Assembly (NCBI RefSeq): GCF_000300535.1
Contig: NZ_AMSH01000003.1
Location: 1 to 64,000 of the forward strand
From: Bacillus xiamenensis
GTDB taxonomy: Bacteria > Bacillota > Bacilli > Bacillales > Bacillaceae
Direction: 5' to 3'
Length of the DNA stretch: 64,000 nucleotides
A program made the position numbers and the translations under genes. The stretch's first letter is position 1. Each line of letters begins with the position of its first letter. The notes under the pieces are model-generated. The model worked only from the letters and a program-made list of their open reading frames with translations, did no database searches and was not told the origin of the DNA. This document shows, piece after piece, positions 45,493-56,470 of the stretch.

Positions 45493-46428
45493 TTAGTAAT
45501 TGAGGTCACGGTTGTATTCATACTCAAAGGTGAGCTGCAAGTTTTTAATTGAGACAACACCCACTTTGATTAACCGTCCACCGATCAGCTGAGGTATCTC
45601 TATTGCATTGAAAGAAACAAAAAATCGGTCTTTTGCTGGTACTTCACTTGTTTTATAAGAAGAGATATCTACTTTTTGACCATTCCAAGGTACGTTCACT
45701 GTCCCGCCTTTTAAGGAAGAAACGGTAAAGACATAATTGTGTGCGTTTGTACTGCCCTTTTCAGCTTCTAATGAAAGGCCAGTGACAACGGCATCCTGCG
45801 GCAAGCTGCTTAAATCAAAAGAAGAATTTGGAGAACCGGCTTCATTGAAGCTGTTCAGTGTAGCAGGTGATCCATATCGTTTCGTTGTGCCTTTTTCAAT
45901 GCTTTTATCAAACACAATACGATACATCTTGTCCTCTTCATTTAATAATCGTTTTGGTTTGACGGCTAAGTAGTAGTCAGTACTGGCGGTAATTTTCGGC
46001 ATATGGATGATTTCGTTTTGGTTGTTTGTCCGCACAGAGGAAGACACGAGTGTCCCGCTTTGATTGTAAAGGTAAAGATCGAAATCATTTCCAGCTTTCA
46101 CATTCACGAGTTTAATCGAAAAACGGCCGTCTGCGCCATCGAATTTAGAGCTGGTGAAACGATAAAAATCAATGTCATCCATAGAAGAGATACTGCCCTC
46201 GTGATATAAGTATGTTTTGTTTAGATGAAGAGAATGCTGTAAGAATTGAGCTTTTTCCATCGTATCATTGTTTGCATAATCACTGTCTGGATAAAGGTGC
46301 TCCAATTCTTCCGTATAATATTTTGTTTGTTTCGTAGAAGCTTCACTCGCTTGTGCAGGTGACGGAAAGAGAGGTGCAGTGATCAAGAGACCTGTAAGCA
46401 GTAAAACCCCGATTTTCTTTTTGAACAT
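45493..46428 (-). CDS. Secreted protein with a PPC-like domain
   Basis: 311 residues: a Sec signal peptide (MFKKKIGVLLLTGLL, cleavage after AQA near 27), then a mature protein with NDTMEKAQFL, DDIDFYRFTSS and GNDFDLYLYNQSGT, the pattern of pre-peptidase C-terminal (PPC) domains (about 55-165), and an unrecognised beta-rich second half ending YEYNRDLNY. PPC domains usually sit behind secreted proteases; here there is no protease domain, so the protein may bind a wall or protein target. AAGGAG is spaced for ATG 46428, three codons inside the longest frame. Confidence 0.6.
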   Translation of the reverse strand: MFKKKIGVLLLTGLLITAPLFPSPAQASEASTKQTKYYTEELEHLYPDSDYANNDTMEKAQFLQHSLHLNKTYLYHEGSISSMDDIDFYRFTSSKFDGADGRFSIKLVNVKAGNDFDLYLYNQSGTLVSSSVRTNNQNEIIHMPKITASTDYYLAVKPKRLLNEEDKMYRIVFDKSIEKGTTKRYGSPATLNSFNEAGSPNSSFDLSSLPQDAVVTGLSLEAEKGSTNAHNYVFTVSSLKGGTVNVPWNGQKVDISSYKTSEVPAKDRFFVSFNAIEIPQLIGGRLIKVGVVSIKNLQLTFEYEYNRDLNY

Positions 46429-46507
46429 GACAAACATCTCCTTTTAAGTAAATGACTTTCATTTATAATATCGGTAAAAAAGAGTAAATTTGCATATTTA
46501 TGCCACT

Positions 46508-46542
46508 TTTATTTAAAAAAAGAACCTCCAATCAAGGAGGAT
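46508..46542 (-). terminator. Terminator after metH
   Basis: On the minus strand AAGATCCTCC and GGAGGTTCTT pair around TTGATT, with a T-run after. Confidence 0.75.
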
Positions 46543-46547
46543 CTTCT

Positions 46548-49500
46548 TTAATGAACGTTAAAATATCGAGCTTCAGGATGAGAAACAACAATTGCTGAAA
46601 CGGATGCTTCGGGCTCCATCATGAAGCCTTCTGTGAGATGAATGCCGATTTTTTCTGGCTGGAGCAGGTTAAACAGCTTTTCTTGGTCTTCTAGATTTGG
46701 ACACGCTGGATAGCCAAAGGAATAACGCTGCCCTTGATATTTGGCCTGGAATCGTTTCTCCATGGTGAAATCAACTGGGTCAGGAAAGCCCCATTTGTCA
46801 CGAATTACTTGGTGCGTTCTTTCAGCTAATCCTTCTGCAAGCTCAAGCGCTAGAGCTTGGACAGCATGCATTTTTAAATAATCACCTTCTTGTTTAAATT
46901 GCTGTGCAACCTCACGAATGCGGGCACCAGCTGTGACGGCAAATAAGGCGATATAATCTTTCTCGTTTTCTTCGCTTTTCCGTACATAGTCCGAAATGGA
47001 GCGGTATGGGAGTTTCTCCTGTCTTGGAAATTGAAATGTTTCGATGATGCGGTCAGGCGCTTCAGGATCATAAATATGCAGATCATTTCCATTTGAACTG
47101 GCAGGGAAGAATTGATAAACAAATGCAGGTGCAAACCAGTTCTTCTCTCTTCCTTCCTGAAGGAGATCTGTGACAAGCTGTTTTAACTCTAGTGCTTTAG
47201 GGTGTTGTTCAGCCAATAATTTTTTGACCTTTCCTTTTAACCCGAGATGATGACCAATCAGCATTTGCTCATTTACATAGGGCATGATATGGTGCAAATC
47301 AATGTCCCGCACATAATGGCGTTTTGTATTTTCTGGCGTGAAAATGGGCGCCTCCGGAAGTGCCGCTCGTTTTTCGAGTAATTCAATCACAGCTTTCGGC
47401 TGCTTCACTTCTTTCTCCTTGCTCAATTCTTCTTGCTCTGCTGAAGGCTTTGTTTGAAATTGAAGCGGATTCGCTTGTAACTCATTGGCTAATGACAGGC
47501 CGTCCATTGCATCTTTTGCATAAAGAACAGGTCCGTCATAATGAGGCGAAATTTTCATCTTCGTAAATTTCCGTGAAAGCGCCGCGCCGCCCACTAAAAT
47601 GGGAACGGAGATGTTCGCTTTTTGTAAATCTTGAGCAGTCAGGACCATTTGCTGTGCTGATTTGACAAGTAAACCTGATAATCCAATCATATCTGGTTTT
47701 TCCTTCTCCACAGCCTCAATCAATGTTTGAGGGGTTACTTTGATTCCGAGGTCGACCACTTGAAAGCCATTATTGCTCAAGATGATGTCGACAAGGTTTT
47801 TCCCAATATCATGGACATCTCCTTTGACGGTGGCGAGGAGTATCTTTCCTTTACCGCTTGCATGCTGCTTTTCCATATATTGCTCAAGATATGAAACAGA
47901 TGCTTTCATGACCTCTGCCGATTGCAGCACTTCAGCCACAATCAATTCGTTTTGGTTAAAAAGACGTCCAACCTCTGCCATCCCCTGCATTAATGGACCA
48001 TTGATGATCTGAAGAGGTGATTCGAATTTTTCCAAAGCAAGGGCGAGATCATCAATCAGTCCTTCTTTCGTTCCTTCAATGACATAGAGCGCCAGCCTTT
48101 CATCAAGCGATAAGGAGACCTTTGGCTTTTTCTCCGTTTTCTTTTTCCCGCGATAAAATTGTGTGAATTCGGCAAGTGTTTGATCGTTTGTTTGATAAAG
48201 TAATGTTTCAGCCAGCTTGATTTCTTCCTTTGGAATCGAAGCGAAGCGTTCAAGCTTTTCAGTATTCACAATCGCATAATCAAGTCCTGCTTGGACGCAG
48301 TGATACAAATAGACGGCATTTAGAATTTCTCTGCCAACAGGCGGGAGTCCAAATGACACGTTACTGATGCCTAAAATGGTGAGGCACTCTGGCAGTCTTT
48401 CTTTGATTAGTTGAATGCCTTTAATCGTTTCCTCAGCAGCACCGATATACTGCTCATCTCCAGTACCTACTGGAAAGACAAGGGGATCAAAAATGATGTC
48501 ACTTGCAGGAATTCCATATTTCTTTGTTAGCAGGTCATGGGACCGTACGGCAATCTCAAGTTTTCGTTCTGCTGTCACGGCCATCCCTGTTTCATCAATC
48601 GTTCCAACAACCAGTGCACCGCCATATAGTTTCACAAGCGGAAGAATCTCTTCAAAGCGCTCTTCACCATCCTCTAAATTAACAGAATTGATAATGGCTT
48701 TCCCTTGAGAATATGTGAGGGCTTTTTCGATCACGTGTTTATCCGTTGAATCAATGACAAAAGGGGCTTTGACTTTTTTCATGGCCTCTTTTAAAAAGCC
48801 TTCCATGTCTTCTGCCTCATCACGATCTGGATCTGCTAGACACACATCAATGACATGTGCACCATTTTTCACCTGAGCACGAGCAATTTCTGACGCCTCT
48901 TCGAACTTTTGTTCCGCAATGAGTCGTTTGAATTTACGTGAACCGATGACATTTGTTCGCTCTCCAACAAAGAGCGGACGCATCGCTTCTTCATAAATGA
49001 GAGGCTCAATTCCTGATACAGTATGCGGTGACGACTCATGTGTCATGCTGCGGGGCTGAAGCGAACGTACTTCGTCTGATAGTGCTTGGATGTGTGCAGG
49101 TGTTGTGCCGCAGCAGCCGCCGACGATATTTAACCAACCTTCCTTGGCAAAAGCGGCGATTTTTTTAGCAAGAGAAGCAGGGGATTCGTGATATTGTCCT
49201 TCTTCATCAGGGAGACCAGCATTTGGATAGCAGCTGACAGCCGATTTTGCGATGGAGGAGAGTGTGCGGATATGGTCTGTCATAAACTCTGGACCAGTTG
49301 CACAGTTTAAGCCAACGCTGATTGGTTTCATATGTTCAAGTGAGATATAAAAGGCTTCAATATCTTGGCCGGCAAGGGTTGTGCCCATTGGTTCAATCGT
49401 TCCTGACACCATTAGTGGTAATTGAATGCCAGTAGCATGAAAGGCTTCCTGAATGCCTTTGAATCCAGCTTTTACATTGAGCATATCTTGACTTGTTTCT

Positions 49501-49976
49501 AAAAGAAGAGCATCACATTTCCCATCAATCAGGGCGCGTGCCTGTTCTTCATAGTTTGCGACGAGCTCTTCAAACGATGTGCCGCCTGTTACGGATAATG
49601 TTTTTGTTGTGGGTCCCATTGCGCCTACAACAAAACGCGGCCACTCCGGTGTGGACAAACGGTCTGCCTCGCGCTTTGCCAATTGAGCAGCCTTTATGTT
49701 GAGTTCATAGGCGAGATGACCAAGGCCATATTCATCGAGAACAAGCTTCGTCGCGCCGAATGTATTCGTTTCGATTAAATCTGCACTGGCCTCAAGATAT
49801 TGCCGGTGGATCGATGAGATCAGATGAGGGGCTGTGACATTCAAATATTCGTTACAGCCCTCATACTCTTCTCCGCCAAAGTCATCTGCTGTGAGATCGG
49901 CGTTTTGAATCATTGTGCCCATTGCACCATCAAGGACGAGGATGCGTTTCTGGAGCTGTTCAGTGATAGTTGACAT
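46548..49976 (-). CDS. metH: Cobalamin-dependent methionine synthase MetH
   Basis: 1,142 residues with four domains in order: homocysteine-binding (zinc cysteines in GLNCATG near 224 and GGCCGTTP near 286), pterin-binding ([14 protein letters not shown] onward), cobalamin-binding (base-off His motif GDVHDIGKN near 720) and the C-terminal activation domain ([14 protein letters not shown]). It moves the methyl group of methyl-tetrahydrofolate to homocysteine through B12. It overlaps yitJ by 17 bases and so lies under the same SAM riboswitch. B. subtilis has no metH, so this gene marks a B12-using lineage. Confidence 0.95.
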   Translation of the reverse strand: MSTITEQLQKRILVLDGAMGTMIQNADLTADDFGGEEYEGCNEYLNVTAPHLISSIHRQYLEASADLIETNTFGATKLVLDEYGLGHLAYELNIKAAQLAKREADRLSTPEWPRFVVGAMGPTTKTLSVTGGTSFEELVANYEEQARALIDGKCDALLLETSQDMLNVKAGFKGIQEAFHATGIQLPLMVSGTIEPMGTTLAGQDIEAFYISLEHMKPISVGLNCATGPEFMTDHIRTLSSIAKSAVSCYPNAGLPDEEGQYHESPASLAKKIAAFAKEGWLNIVGGCCGTTPAHIQALSDEVRSLQPRSMTHESSPHTVSGIEPLIYEEAMRPLFVGERTNVIGSRKFKRLIAEQKFEEASEIARAQVKNGAHVIDVCLADPDRDEAEDMEGFLKEAMKKVKAPFVIDSTDKHVIEKALTYSQGKAIINSVNLEDGEERFEEILPLVKLYGGALVVGTIDETGMAVTAERKLEIAVRSHDLLTKKYGIPASDIIFDPLVFPVGTGDEQYIGAAEETIKGIQLIKERLPECLTILGISNVSFGLPPVGREILNAVYLYHCVQAGLDYAIVNTEKLERFASIPKEEIKLAETLLYQTNDQTLAEFTQFYRGKKKTEKKPKVSLSLDERLALYVIEGTKEGLIDDLALALEKFESPLQIINGPLMQGMAEVGRLFNQNELIVAEVLQSAEVMKASVSYLEQYMEKQHASGKGKILLATVKGDVHDIGKNLVDIILSNNGFQVVDLGIKVTPQTLIEAVEKEKPDMIGLSGLLVKSAQQMVLTAQDLQKANISVPILVGGAALSRKFTKMKISPHYDGPVLYAKDAMDGLSLANELQANPLQFQTKPSAEQEELSKEKEVKQPKAVIELLEKRAALPEAPIFTPENTKRHYVRDIDLHHIMPYVNEQMLIGHHLGLKGKVKKLLAEQHPKALELKQLVTDLLQEGREKNWFAPAFVYQFFPASSNGNDLHIYDPEAPDRIIETFQFPRQEKLPYRSISDYVRKSEENEKDYIALFAVTAGARIREVAQQFKQEGDYLKMHAVQALALELAEGLAERTHQVIRDKWGFPDPVDFTMEKRFQAKYQGQRYSFGYPACPNLEDQEKLFNLLQPEKIGIHLTEGFMMEPEASVSAIVVSHPEARYFNVH

Positions 49977-51801
49977 GTGCGTTTGTCTCCTTTTCTTTCT
50001 GATGAATGTAAGTCGTGAGTTCTGCTGTTAAATCTGATCGAAGAAAAGGGGTAATTAAATAGATGCCATTAAACAATTCACAGGCTGTATCTAATAAAGA
50101 CCGAGCAATCGCTAAGCCTTCAGTTCGCTGCTTTTCTTTATCTTCGCCTGCCTTCGCCATAATCTCACGAATCGAGTCAGACAATTTGATGCCCGGAATC
50201 TCATGATGAATAAACTCTGCATTTCGGCTGCTTGTCAGCGGCATAATGCCGATATAAATCGGTTTATCCAAATGACGGCTTTCCTCATGAATTTTCACAA
50301 GCTGTTCTTCAGAATAAACAGGCTGTGAAATGAAATAATCAGCACCGTATTCTATTTTTTTCTCAAGACGTTTGACCGCCTTATCAATATGACGGACATT
50401 CGGGTTAAATGCGCCAGCCACTGAAAAATTGGTCTTTTTGCCGAGCGGCTTTCCAGAAAAAGAAAGTCCTTCGTTAAATTGTTTGATCAGACGAATCAAA
50501 TCAAAGGAGGTTAAATCATAAACAGATGTTGCCCCCGGGAAGTCACCGATTTTAGATGGATCGCCTGTAATGGCTAATATATCGGTTAGACCGAGTGTAT
50601 CAAGTCCCATCAAATGGGATTGAAGTCCAATCAAATTACGATCACGGCACGTGATATGGACAAGTGAACGCATATCAAGCTGCTGTTTCAATAAAGCGCC
50701 ACAAGCGACATTGCTAATACGGGGCGTAGCAAGAGAATTATCAGCCAGCGTGAGGGCATCAATGCCCGCACTTTTTAATTCGTTCGCTGCAACAAGGAAT
50801 TTTTCAAAGTTGAGCTTTTTCGGCGGGTCCAGCTCGACGATAATTGATCGTTTTTTCACAGCCAGCTCATCAAGTCCAGGCTCTGTGCGCTGGTCTTGGA
50901 TCGAAATCATTTCTTCTTTTAACACTTTCACTTCTTTTTCGGTGATCGGTGCTAAATCTTTGACCGCTTCAGCCATGGCGCTAATATGCTGAGGCATTGT
51001 TCCGCAACAGCCGCCGATGATTCGTGCACCCTGATTTCTAAACTCAAGTGCACTTTTTCTGAAATAATCATTATCTGTATCATAGACGAGTCTGCCTTCC
51101 TCAAAGGAGGGAAGACTGCTATTAGGATAGACAGATAAATACGAATTTTCCAAAATTGGAACGCCTTCGAGTGCCTGAATCATATGATAAGGGCCCAGCC
51201 TGCAATTAATACCGACGACATCAGCGCCTAGTGCGGATAATTCGGATAAACCGTCTTTTAGCGGTGTGCCGTCCTGCAGAACACCTTGCTCATGCATGGA
51301 GACATTCATAACAATTGGGAGAGCCGTTTCTTTGCGTGCAATTTGGAGAACAGCTTTTGCTTCTTCAATGTCGTAATACGTTTCTAGCAATAATCCGTCA
51401 GGCTGTTCATTTAAGAGGATGTACAGCTGCTCTCTAAAGCTCCGTTTAATCTCGTCTAAAGAGTAGGCGTTTTTGTTAAATGTTCGGATACCGCCAATCG
51501 TTCCGAGGACATAAGCTGAGCCGGCGGCTGCTTTTGCAATTTGTACCGCTTTTGTATTGATGCGTTTTGTTTCTTCTTCTAGGCCGTAGCGGGATAGTTT
51601 AATATAATTCGCGCCGTATGTGTTCGTTTGAATGATGTCCGCCCCAGCCTGCACATACGCCTCATGTACTCTTTTCACTTCATCTTCTTTCGATAAATTT
51701 AATTCTTCAAAGCAGCGGTCGATGCCGTAAGAGTATAAAAGTGTTCCCATTGCACCGTCAGCAATTAATACGCGGTTTTGTAAGTCTTGTAATAGGCCCA
51801 T
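49960..51801 (-). CDS. yitJ: YitJ, homocysteine methyltransferase/methylene-THF reductase
   Basis: 613 residues, two domains: an N-terminal homocysteine S-methyltransferase (GINCRLGPY near 195 and [10 protein letters not shown] near 262 give the zinc cysteines) and a C-terminal methylenetetrahydrofolate reductase (about 310-600; [14 protein letters not shown] and [18 protein letters not shown]). The reductase supplies methyl-THF to MetH, encoded next. AAGGAGG precedes the ATG, and an S-box leader stands upstream. Confidence 0.93.
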   Translation of the reverse strand: MGLLQDLQNRVLIADGAMGTLLYSYGIDRCFEELNLSKEDEVKRVHEAYVQAGADIIQTNTYGANYIKLSRYGLEEETKRINTKAVQIAKAAAGSAYVLGTIGGIRTFNKNAYSLDEIKRSFREQLYILLNEQPDGLLLETYYDIEEAKAVLQIARKETALPIVMNVSMHEQGVLQDGTPLKDGLSELSALGADVVGINCRLGPYHMIQALEGVPILENSYLSVYPNSSLPSFEEGRLVYDTDNDYFRKSALEFRNQGARIIGGCCGTMPQHISAMAEAVKDLAPITEKEVKVLKEEMISIQDQRTEPGLDELAVKKRSIIVELDPPKKLNFEKFLVAANELKSAGIDALTLADNSLATPRISNVACGALLKQQLDMRSLVHITCRDRNLIGLQSHLMGLDTLGLTDILAITGDPSKIGDFPGATSVYDLTSFDLIRLIKQFNEGLSFSGKPLGKKTNFSVAGAFNPNVRHIDKAVKRLEKKIEYGADYFISQPVYSEEQLVKIHEESRHLDKPIYIGIMPLTSSRNAEFIHHEIPGIKLSDSIREIMAKAGEDKEKQRTEGLAIARSLLDTACELFNGIYLITPFLRSDLTAELTTYIHQKEKETNAHVNYH

Positions 51802-51826
51802 TGGTTTCCTCCTTATTTTTATGTAA

Positions 51827-51997
51827 CAAAAAAAGCCTTCTGATAAGAAGAAGACTTTTTGGTTTTATTGAAATTCTTCTTCTCATCTACCAAGCAGTTG
51901 CTTGCTGGATTTAGCACCTTGGTCATAGAAACATACATTTCTACTACACCGGTTGCTGAGGCTTCACAGGGCCAGTCCCTCTGCCTCTCTTGATAAG
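51827..51997 (-). promoter_or_regulatory. SAM riboswitch (S-box) with terminator
   Basis: The minus strand starts CTTATCAAGAGAGGCAGAGG, then GACTGGCCCTGTGAAGCC, CAGCAACC and AAGGTGCTAAATCC, the conserved S-box core. After it come a TGGTAGATGAGAAGAAG segment (antiterminator side) and the terminator AGTCTTCT...AGAAGGCT with seven Ts. High S-adenosylmethionine should stop transcription of yitJ-metH. Confidence 0.95.
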
Positions 51998-52080
51998 AAA
52001 GCGATATGAACATGTCAATGAGTTGAGCTTCCATCAACTGTATCGAAAAAATAGGAAATAATCAATGGGAAATTTAAAAT

Positions 52081-52572
52081 TTATCGAAAATTTATAAATT
52101 GGACATCAATCGGCAAATCAGCTTTGCGTATGAGAGACATGACCTCTTGTAAATCATCTTTATTTTTCCCTGTTACACGCACTTGGTCATCCTGAAATTG
52201 AGATTTCACTTTGATGCCGGACTGCTTAATCAATGCATTGATTTTTTTTGCATTGTCTTTATCAATCCCGCTAATCAGCTTTGCCCGCTGGCGTACGGTT
52301 CCCCCTAGGGCGTGTTCGGTTTTTCCGTAGTCGATGTTTTTAGTCGGGACATTGCGTTTAATCAGCTTGGTCACTAGTACATCTTTTAGCTGCTCAAGCT
52401 TGAAATCATCATCAGAGATGAGAACGAGCTCTTCTTTTTCTAACGAAATATCACTTTTACTTCCTTTAAAATCATACCGGTTTTTAATTTCTTTCAGCGC
52501 TGCTTGAATGGCGTTTTGCACCTCTGGCAGCTCCACCTTTGATACAATATCAAATGAACTTTCTTTTGCCAT
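52081..52572 (-). CDS. yitK: YajQ-family nucleotide-binding protein YitK
   Basis: 163 residues of the UPF0234/YajQ family: [18 protein letters not shown] at the start, [12 protein letters not shown], and [16 protein letters not shown] near the end. YajQ proteins have two ferredoxin-like folds and bind nucleotides; some bind cyclic di-GMP. ATG 52572 is preferred over the GTG before it (GGAGG 9 bases away). Position next to yitL is as in B. subtilis. Confidence 0.88.
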   Translation of the reverse strand: MAKESSFDIVSKVELPEVQNAIQAALKEIKNRYDFKGSKSDISLEKEELVLISDDDFKLEQLKDVLVTKLIKRNVPTKNIDYGKTEHALGGTVRQRAKLISGIDKDNAKKINALIKQSGIKVKSQFQDDQVRVTGKNKDDLQEVMSLIRKADLPIDVQFINFR

Positions 52573-52800
52573 CACACATGACCTCCAAGTATGGGATATT
52601 GCGTCTATCTTATCATGCCAATAGGGGAAGAAGAAACTTTATCGAATAGCGTTCAGCTGTATTGCGGTATAAATTAAGTGCAGTTTGTCCACTTTAGCTA
52701 ACAGAACTAGAGATGTTCATGTTGACAGAAGTATAGTAGAATAAAGTGAATCAAAAGATGAACGAACGCTCTTTTAAGGGCAGATAGGAAGGAAGAGAAC

Positions 52801-53649
52801 ATGAGACCAGGTGAGCAATTGACCTTGCAAATAGAGAACGAGATGGAATACGGCTACTTTTTAACAGATGGCGAGGATTCTGTCCTCCTGCACCGCAGTG
52901 AAATGACAGAGGATATCGAAGATCGTGATGAAGTAGAGGTCTACTTATATGTAGATCATGAGGAAAGACTGGCAGCTACGATGAAAATTCCTACAATTAA
53001 TGCCCATACATATGGCTGGGTAGAAGTTGTAGACGTGGTGGAAGATATGGGGGCATTTGTCGATGTAGGACTGTCAAAGGATGCACTTGTTGCAACTGAA
53101 CACCTTCCGCCTTTTGAGGAAGCGTGGCCGAAAAAAGGAGACAAACTATATTGTATGCTGAAAGTGACAAGCTACGGTAGAATGTTCGCAAAGCCAGCCA
53201 CTGAAGACGTGATCAGCGAATTGTTTACTGAGGCGCCAGATACCTTAATGAACAAAGAGATCACTGGAACGATTTATCGCTTAATTGCGACAGGTTCCTT
53301 CATGCTGACAGATACAGGGATAAGAGGGTTTATCCACCGCACTGAGCGGAAAGAAGAGCCAAGATTAGGATCGACCGTTACGGGGCGCGTGATTGCAGTG
53401 AAAGAGGACGGGACTGTCAATGTGTCACTGCTTCCTAGAAAGCAGGATGCATTATCTGCTGATGCAGAAGAAATTTTGACCTATATGAGAACAAGAAATG
53501 GTGCAATGCCTTATTGGGATAAAAGTGACCCAGAAGATATTCGTGAAAGATTCCAAATGAGTAAGGCAGCCTTTAAACGAGCATTAGGTCATCTGATGAA
53601 AAATGACCAAGTTTACCAAAAAGAAGGCTGGACATATGAGAAAAAGTGA
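52801..53649 (+). CDS. yitL: YitL, CvfB-type S1-domain RNA-binding protein
   Basis: 282 residues. S1-like repeats are visible (YGYFLTDGEDSVLLHRSEM; GWVEVVDVVEDMGAFVDVGL; GSFMLTDTGIRGFIHRTE), and the last 65 residues form a winged helix (MRTRNGAMPYWDKSDPEDI to GWTYEKK). Staphylococcal CvfB has this design and affects RNA-level virulence control. AAGGAAGAG precedes the ATG. Not in an operon with the neighbours; terminator at the stop. Confidence 0.85.
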   Translation: MRPGEQLTLQIENEMEYGYFLTDGEDSVLLHRSEMTEDIEDRDEVEVYLYVDHEERLAATMKIPTINAHTYGWVEVVDVVEDMGAFVDVGLSKDALVATEHLPPFEEAWPKKGDKLYCMLKVTSYGRMFAKPATEDVISELFTEAPDTLMNKEITGTIYRLIATGSFMLTDTGIRGFIHRTERKEEPRLGSTVTGRVIAVKEDGTVNVSLLPRKQDALSADAEEILTYMRTRNGAMPYWDKSDPEDIRERFQMSKAAFKRALGHLMKNDQVYQKEGWTYEKK

Positions 53650-53669
53650 GCAATTGCTCGCTTTTTTTA
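53645..53669 (+). terminator. Terminator after yitL
   Basis: GTGAGC and GCTCGC pair around AATT and a T-run follows; the stem contains the stop codon. Confidence 0.75.
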
Positions 53670-53742
53670 TTTTTGTCATAAATAATGGGTTTTTTCAGTG
53701 AAAAAAGTCATAAAAAAAGTTGAAAAACCTTCACTTTATCAT

Positions 53743-53769
53743 TGAAACAAAGCCTCTCAAATCCGATAA
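53743..53769 (+). promoter_or_regulatory. SigD-type (motility) promoter
   Basis: TGAA, a 15-base spacer and TCCGATAA, against the SigD consensus TAAA-N15-GCCGATAT (3 of 4 and 6 of 8). It precedes a chemoreceptor operon, which is what SigD usually reads. Confidence 0.6.
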
Positions 53770-53806
53770 GAAAGGGGTAAGGATGATAAAAGGAGTGTGT
53801 GTTTGG

Positions 53807-54784
53807 ATGAAAGTGAAGATTTCATTACTTCTGATGGCAGCCATGATCATGGTACTTGCCTCATGTAGCAATCAACAGGGAGGACCACCACAATCAAATG
53901 CGAAGCAGATTGGCGTCATGCTGACAGACGATGGTCTTGGTGATCAATCATTTAACGATTCATCATTTAAAGGGTTAGAAAAAGCACGTGACGAGCTTGG
54001 CATTGAATTTGATTATAGAGAAATTGCAGAAACCAAAACATATGAAAAAGGGCTAACAGAGCTTGTGAAAGATGGAAATGACCTGATCATTGGTGTAGGA
54101 TTCAGTATGCAAGAAGACCTAGAAAAGGTAGCAAAAAAATATCCGAAAAAGCAATTTTTGCTCATTGATGCTGTGTCTGATCTGAAAAATGTCACATCAG
54201 TGACCTTTAAAGAAGAGCAGGGCAGCTATTTAGCGGGAGCACTTGCTGCTATGACGACAAAAAGTGATGTCATTGGGTTCGTTGGCGGCGTCGATGCAGA
54301 TGTGATCCACCGGTTTGAAAAAGGATATCAAAAAGGCGCAAAATCTGTGAATCCAAACATCAAGATCTTAACCACCTATGCCGGCACATTTAGTGATGCA
54401 GACAAAGGCAGTAAAATAGCAAAAGAAATGATCAATAAGAAAGCAGACGTTTTATATGCAGCAGCCGGCTTTACGGGGGTTGGTGTATTAAAAGAAGCGC
54501 AAACGCAAGGCAAATATGCAATTGGCGTAGACAGCGATCAATACTATACGGCTGAAAAAGCCGTTATTTCATCTATGGTCAAAAAAGTCGATGAAGTGGT
54601 TTATCAATTCAGCGAACAGCTCGTCAAAAGTAGCAAAATCAAAAGCGGTCATATCGTGTATGATTTAAGCAATGACGGAATTGATATGGCAAGAATCCGG
54701 GTGCTCAAAGATGCTGAGAAATTGACCAAAAAATTAAATAGACTGAAGCAGACGCTTTTGAAAGATGAGGGGGCAGCATCATGA
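53807..54784 (+). CDS. BMP-family substrate-binding lipoprotein
   Basis: 325 residues with a lipoprotein signal ([20 protein letters not shown]; Cys20 is lipidated) and a basic-membrane-protein fold (about 35-305) with [43 protein letters not shown] and [15 protein letters not shown] proteins bind nucleosides or related ligands. Start 53807 fits AAAGGAG and the SigD-type promoter; the ATG at 53783 lies too close to that promoter. No permease or ATPase gene is near; instead the next gene is a chemoreceptor overlapping by 4 bases, so a sensing role is likely. Distant similarity to B. subtilis Med is possible. Confidence 0.85.
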   Translation: MKVKISLLLMAAMIMVLASCSNQQGGPPQSNAKQIGVMLTDDGLGDQSFNDSSFKGLEKARDELGIEFDYREIAETKTYEKGLTELVKDGNDLIIGVGFSMQEDLEKVAKKYPKKQFLLIDAVSDLKNVTSVTFKEEQGSYLAGALAAMTTKSDVIGFVGGVDADVIHRFEKGYQKGAKSVNPNIKILTTYAGTFSDADKGSKIAKEMINKKADVLYAAAGFTGVGVLKEAQTQGKYAIGVDSDQYYTAEKAVISSMVKKVDEVVYQFSEQLVKSSKIKSGHIVYDLSNDGIDMARIRVLKDAEKLTKKLNRLKQTLLKDEGAAS

Positions 54785-56430
54785 GCTTACGCATCAAAAT
54801 TTTGCTCAACGCACTCATTTCACTTCTTTTAGCGGTTGGCATTATCGCCTATATTATTGTGAGCATGACAAAGATCCAATCATCAAACGAAACAGAAGTA
54901 CAAACCTTACTCAACGTACAAAAAACGAAGGCCAGCTTTGAAAGTGTTGAACAGGCCATGACCAATTATTCCATGACTCTTTCAGATGAACAGCTAGAGG
55001 TCGTTCAAAGTGATATTTCTGCAGCAAAAAAACAACTGAAAGCATTAAACAAAAATGCAGGAAATATGAGAAAAGAAGTCTTAACAAGGCTCGCTTCAAA
55101 GTTTGATACATGGACAAAAGAAGCAAACAGTGCCATTAGTGAAAAAAACGCTTCAGATGCAAGACGTGTGGCTGCAAGAATTAATGGTGTCTTAAACGAC
55201 GTGCATACGATGAATAAACGAGCACAAGAAGCGTATGAACAAAACCTTAAGAATGCAGCAGCCAATGTGCAGTGGATCATCACAAGCGCATTTGTCGCAG
55301 CCCTCACGCTGATTGTCATCGCTGTCTTTTTAAATATTGTGTTAACGAGAGCCATTGTGACGCCAATCAAATCACTGTCTTACCGGGCGAAGCAGATCGC
55401 AGAAGGGAACCTCGCTGTGGAGCGGACGAACATCAAGCGTAAAGATGAAATCGGCGATTTAAATGAGTCGTTCAATCAAATGACTGATCAGCTGATTAGC
55501 TTGATTCAAGAAATCAGCCAAGTCTCAAAGCAAGTGGAGACATTCTCGATTCAGCTAGATGATGAAAACAAAAAGCTCATGGAATCTGCCAATCAAGTGT
55601 CTGTATCGACAGACGAAATGGCAAATGGTTCACAAGCGATTTCAGAGGATCTTCAGCATGGCGTTAGCTTGATTGAGAAAATGGACCATCATGGACGTAA
55701 AAACTCCGAAAGATCTCACACGGTCATCCGTAGTACAGAGGACGCCATTAAAGCAGTGGAAAGCGGGAAGCACACGTTAACAGAAACAACAGCAGCAATT
55801 GAAAAAAATACACGTGCAACAAGACAAATCGAACAGTCAGCAGGAGAATTCACTCAATACGCAAGCGGAATCTCCGCAATGGCCAAAACGGTGTCTGACA
55901 TTGCGGACCAGACCAACCTGCTCTCGCTCAATGCGGCCATTGAAGCGGCAAGAGCAGGCGAAGCAGGCAAAGGCTTTGCCGTTGTAGCAGATGAAATTCG
56001 GAAACTTGCAGATGAATCGTCTAGTGCGACAAGACAAATCTTTGATATGGTCAATCATATTGAAAAAGGCATTCAGTCCATTAGTCAGACTGTACAAGAA
56101 GGGGTCAAGCTTTCTCTTCAGCAGCAGGATGCAATGGACAAAACCTCACACTCTTTTGAAGATATAGAAGCAAAAGCAGTGCATATTAAACAAGAGATGG
56201 CATCTTTAAATGAACAAATTATTCAATCAACGGAGCTTGGCGGACAAGTCCTTCACTCTATTGAAAATATTAGTGCGGTTGTAGAAGAAACAGCAGCAGG
56301 CAGTGAAGAAATTTCTGCCTCGGCCAATGAACAGCTGCAATCGTTCCATCAAATGAACAAGCAGGTAGAAGAGCTGATGAATATGACGGCTAGGTTAAAC
56401 GAAACCGTTCAGCGATTTAAACTTTCATAA
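54781..56430 (+). CDS. Methyl-accepting chemotaxis protein
   Basis: 549 residues: TM1 (about 8-28), an extracellular helical bundle (about 30-165), TM2 (about 168-192), HAMP (about 193-246) and the cytoplasmic coiled-coil signalling domain. The tip motif is [20 protein letters not shown] and its flanks hold Glu/Gln-rich methylation helices. The sensor domain lacks a Cache fold and looks like a four-helix bundle, which suits sensing through a bound partner such as the BMP lipoprotein encoded just before it. The ATG overlaps that gene's stop. Confidence 0.9.
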   Translation: MSLRIKILLNALISLLLAVGIIAYIIVSMTKIQSSNETEVQTLLNVQKTKASFESVEQAMTNYSMTLSDEQLEVVQSDISAAKKQLKALNKNAGNMRKEVLTRLASKFDTWTKEANSAISEKNASDARRVAARINGVLNDVHTMNKRAQEAYEQNLKNAAANVQWIITSAFVAALTLIVIAVFLNIVLTRAIVTPIKSLSYRAKQIAEGNLAVERTNIKRKDEIGDLNESFNQMTDQLISLIQEISQVSKQVETFSIQLDDENKKLMESANQVSVSTDEMANGSQAISEDLQHGVSLIEKMDHHGRKNSERSHTVIRSTEDAIKAVESGKHTLTETTAAIEKNTRATRQIEQSAGEFTQYASGISAMAKTVSDIADQTNLLSLNAAIEAARAGEAGKGFAVVADEIRKLADESSSATRQIFDMVNHIEKGIQSISQTVQEGVKLSLQQQDAMDKTSHSFEDIEAKAVHIKQEMASLNEQIIQSTELGGQVLHSIENISAVVEETAAGSEEISASANEQLQSFHQMNKQVEELMNMTARLNETVQRFKLS

Positions 56431-56431
56431 G

Positions 56432-56470
56432 AAAAGCACCCTTCCCATGCTTCAGGGAAGGGTGCTTTTT
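56432..56470. terminator. Terminator between the chemoreceptor gene and yitS
   Basis: AAAAGCACCCTTCCC and GGGAAGGGTGCTTTTT form a 15-base perfect stem; it serves both convergent genes. Confidence 0.9.
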
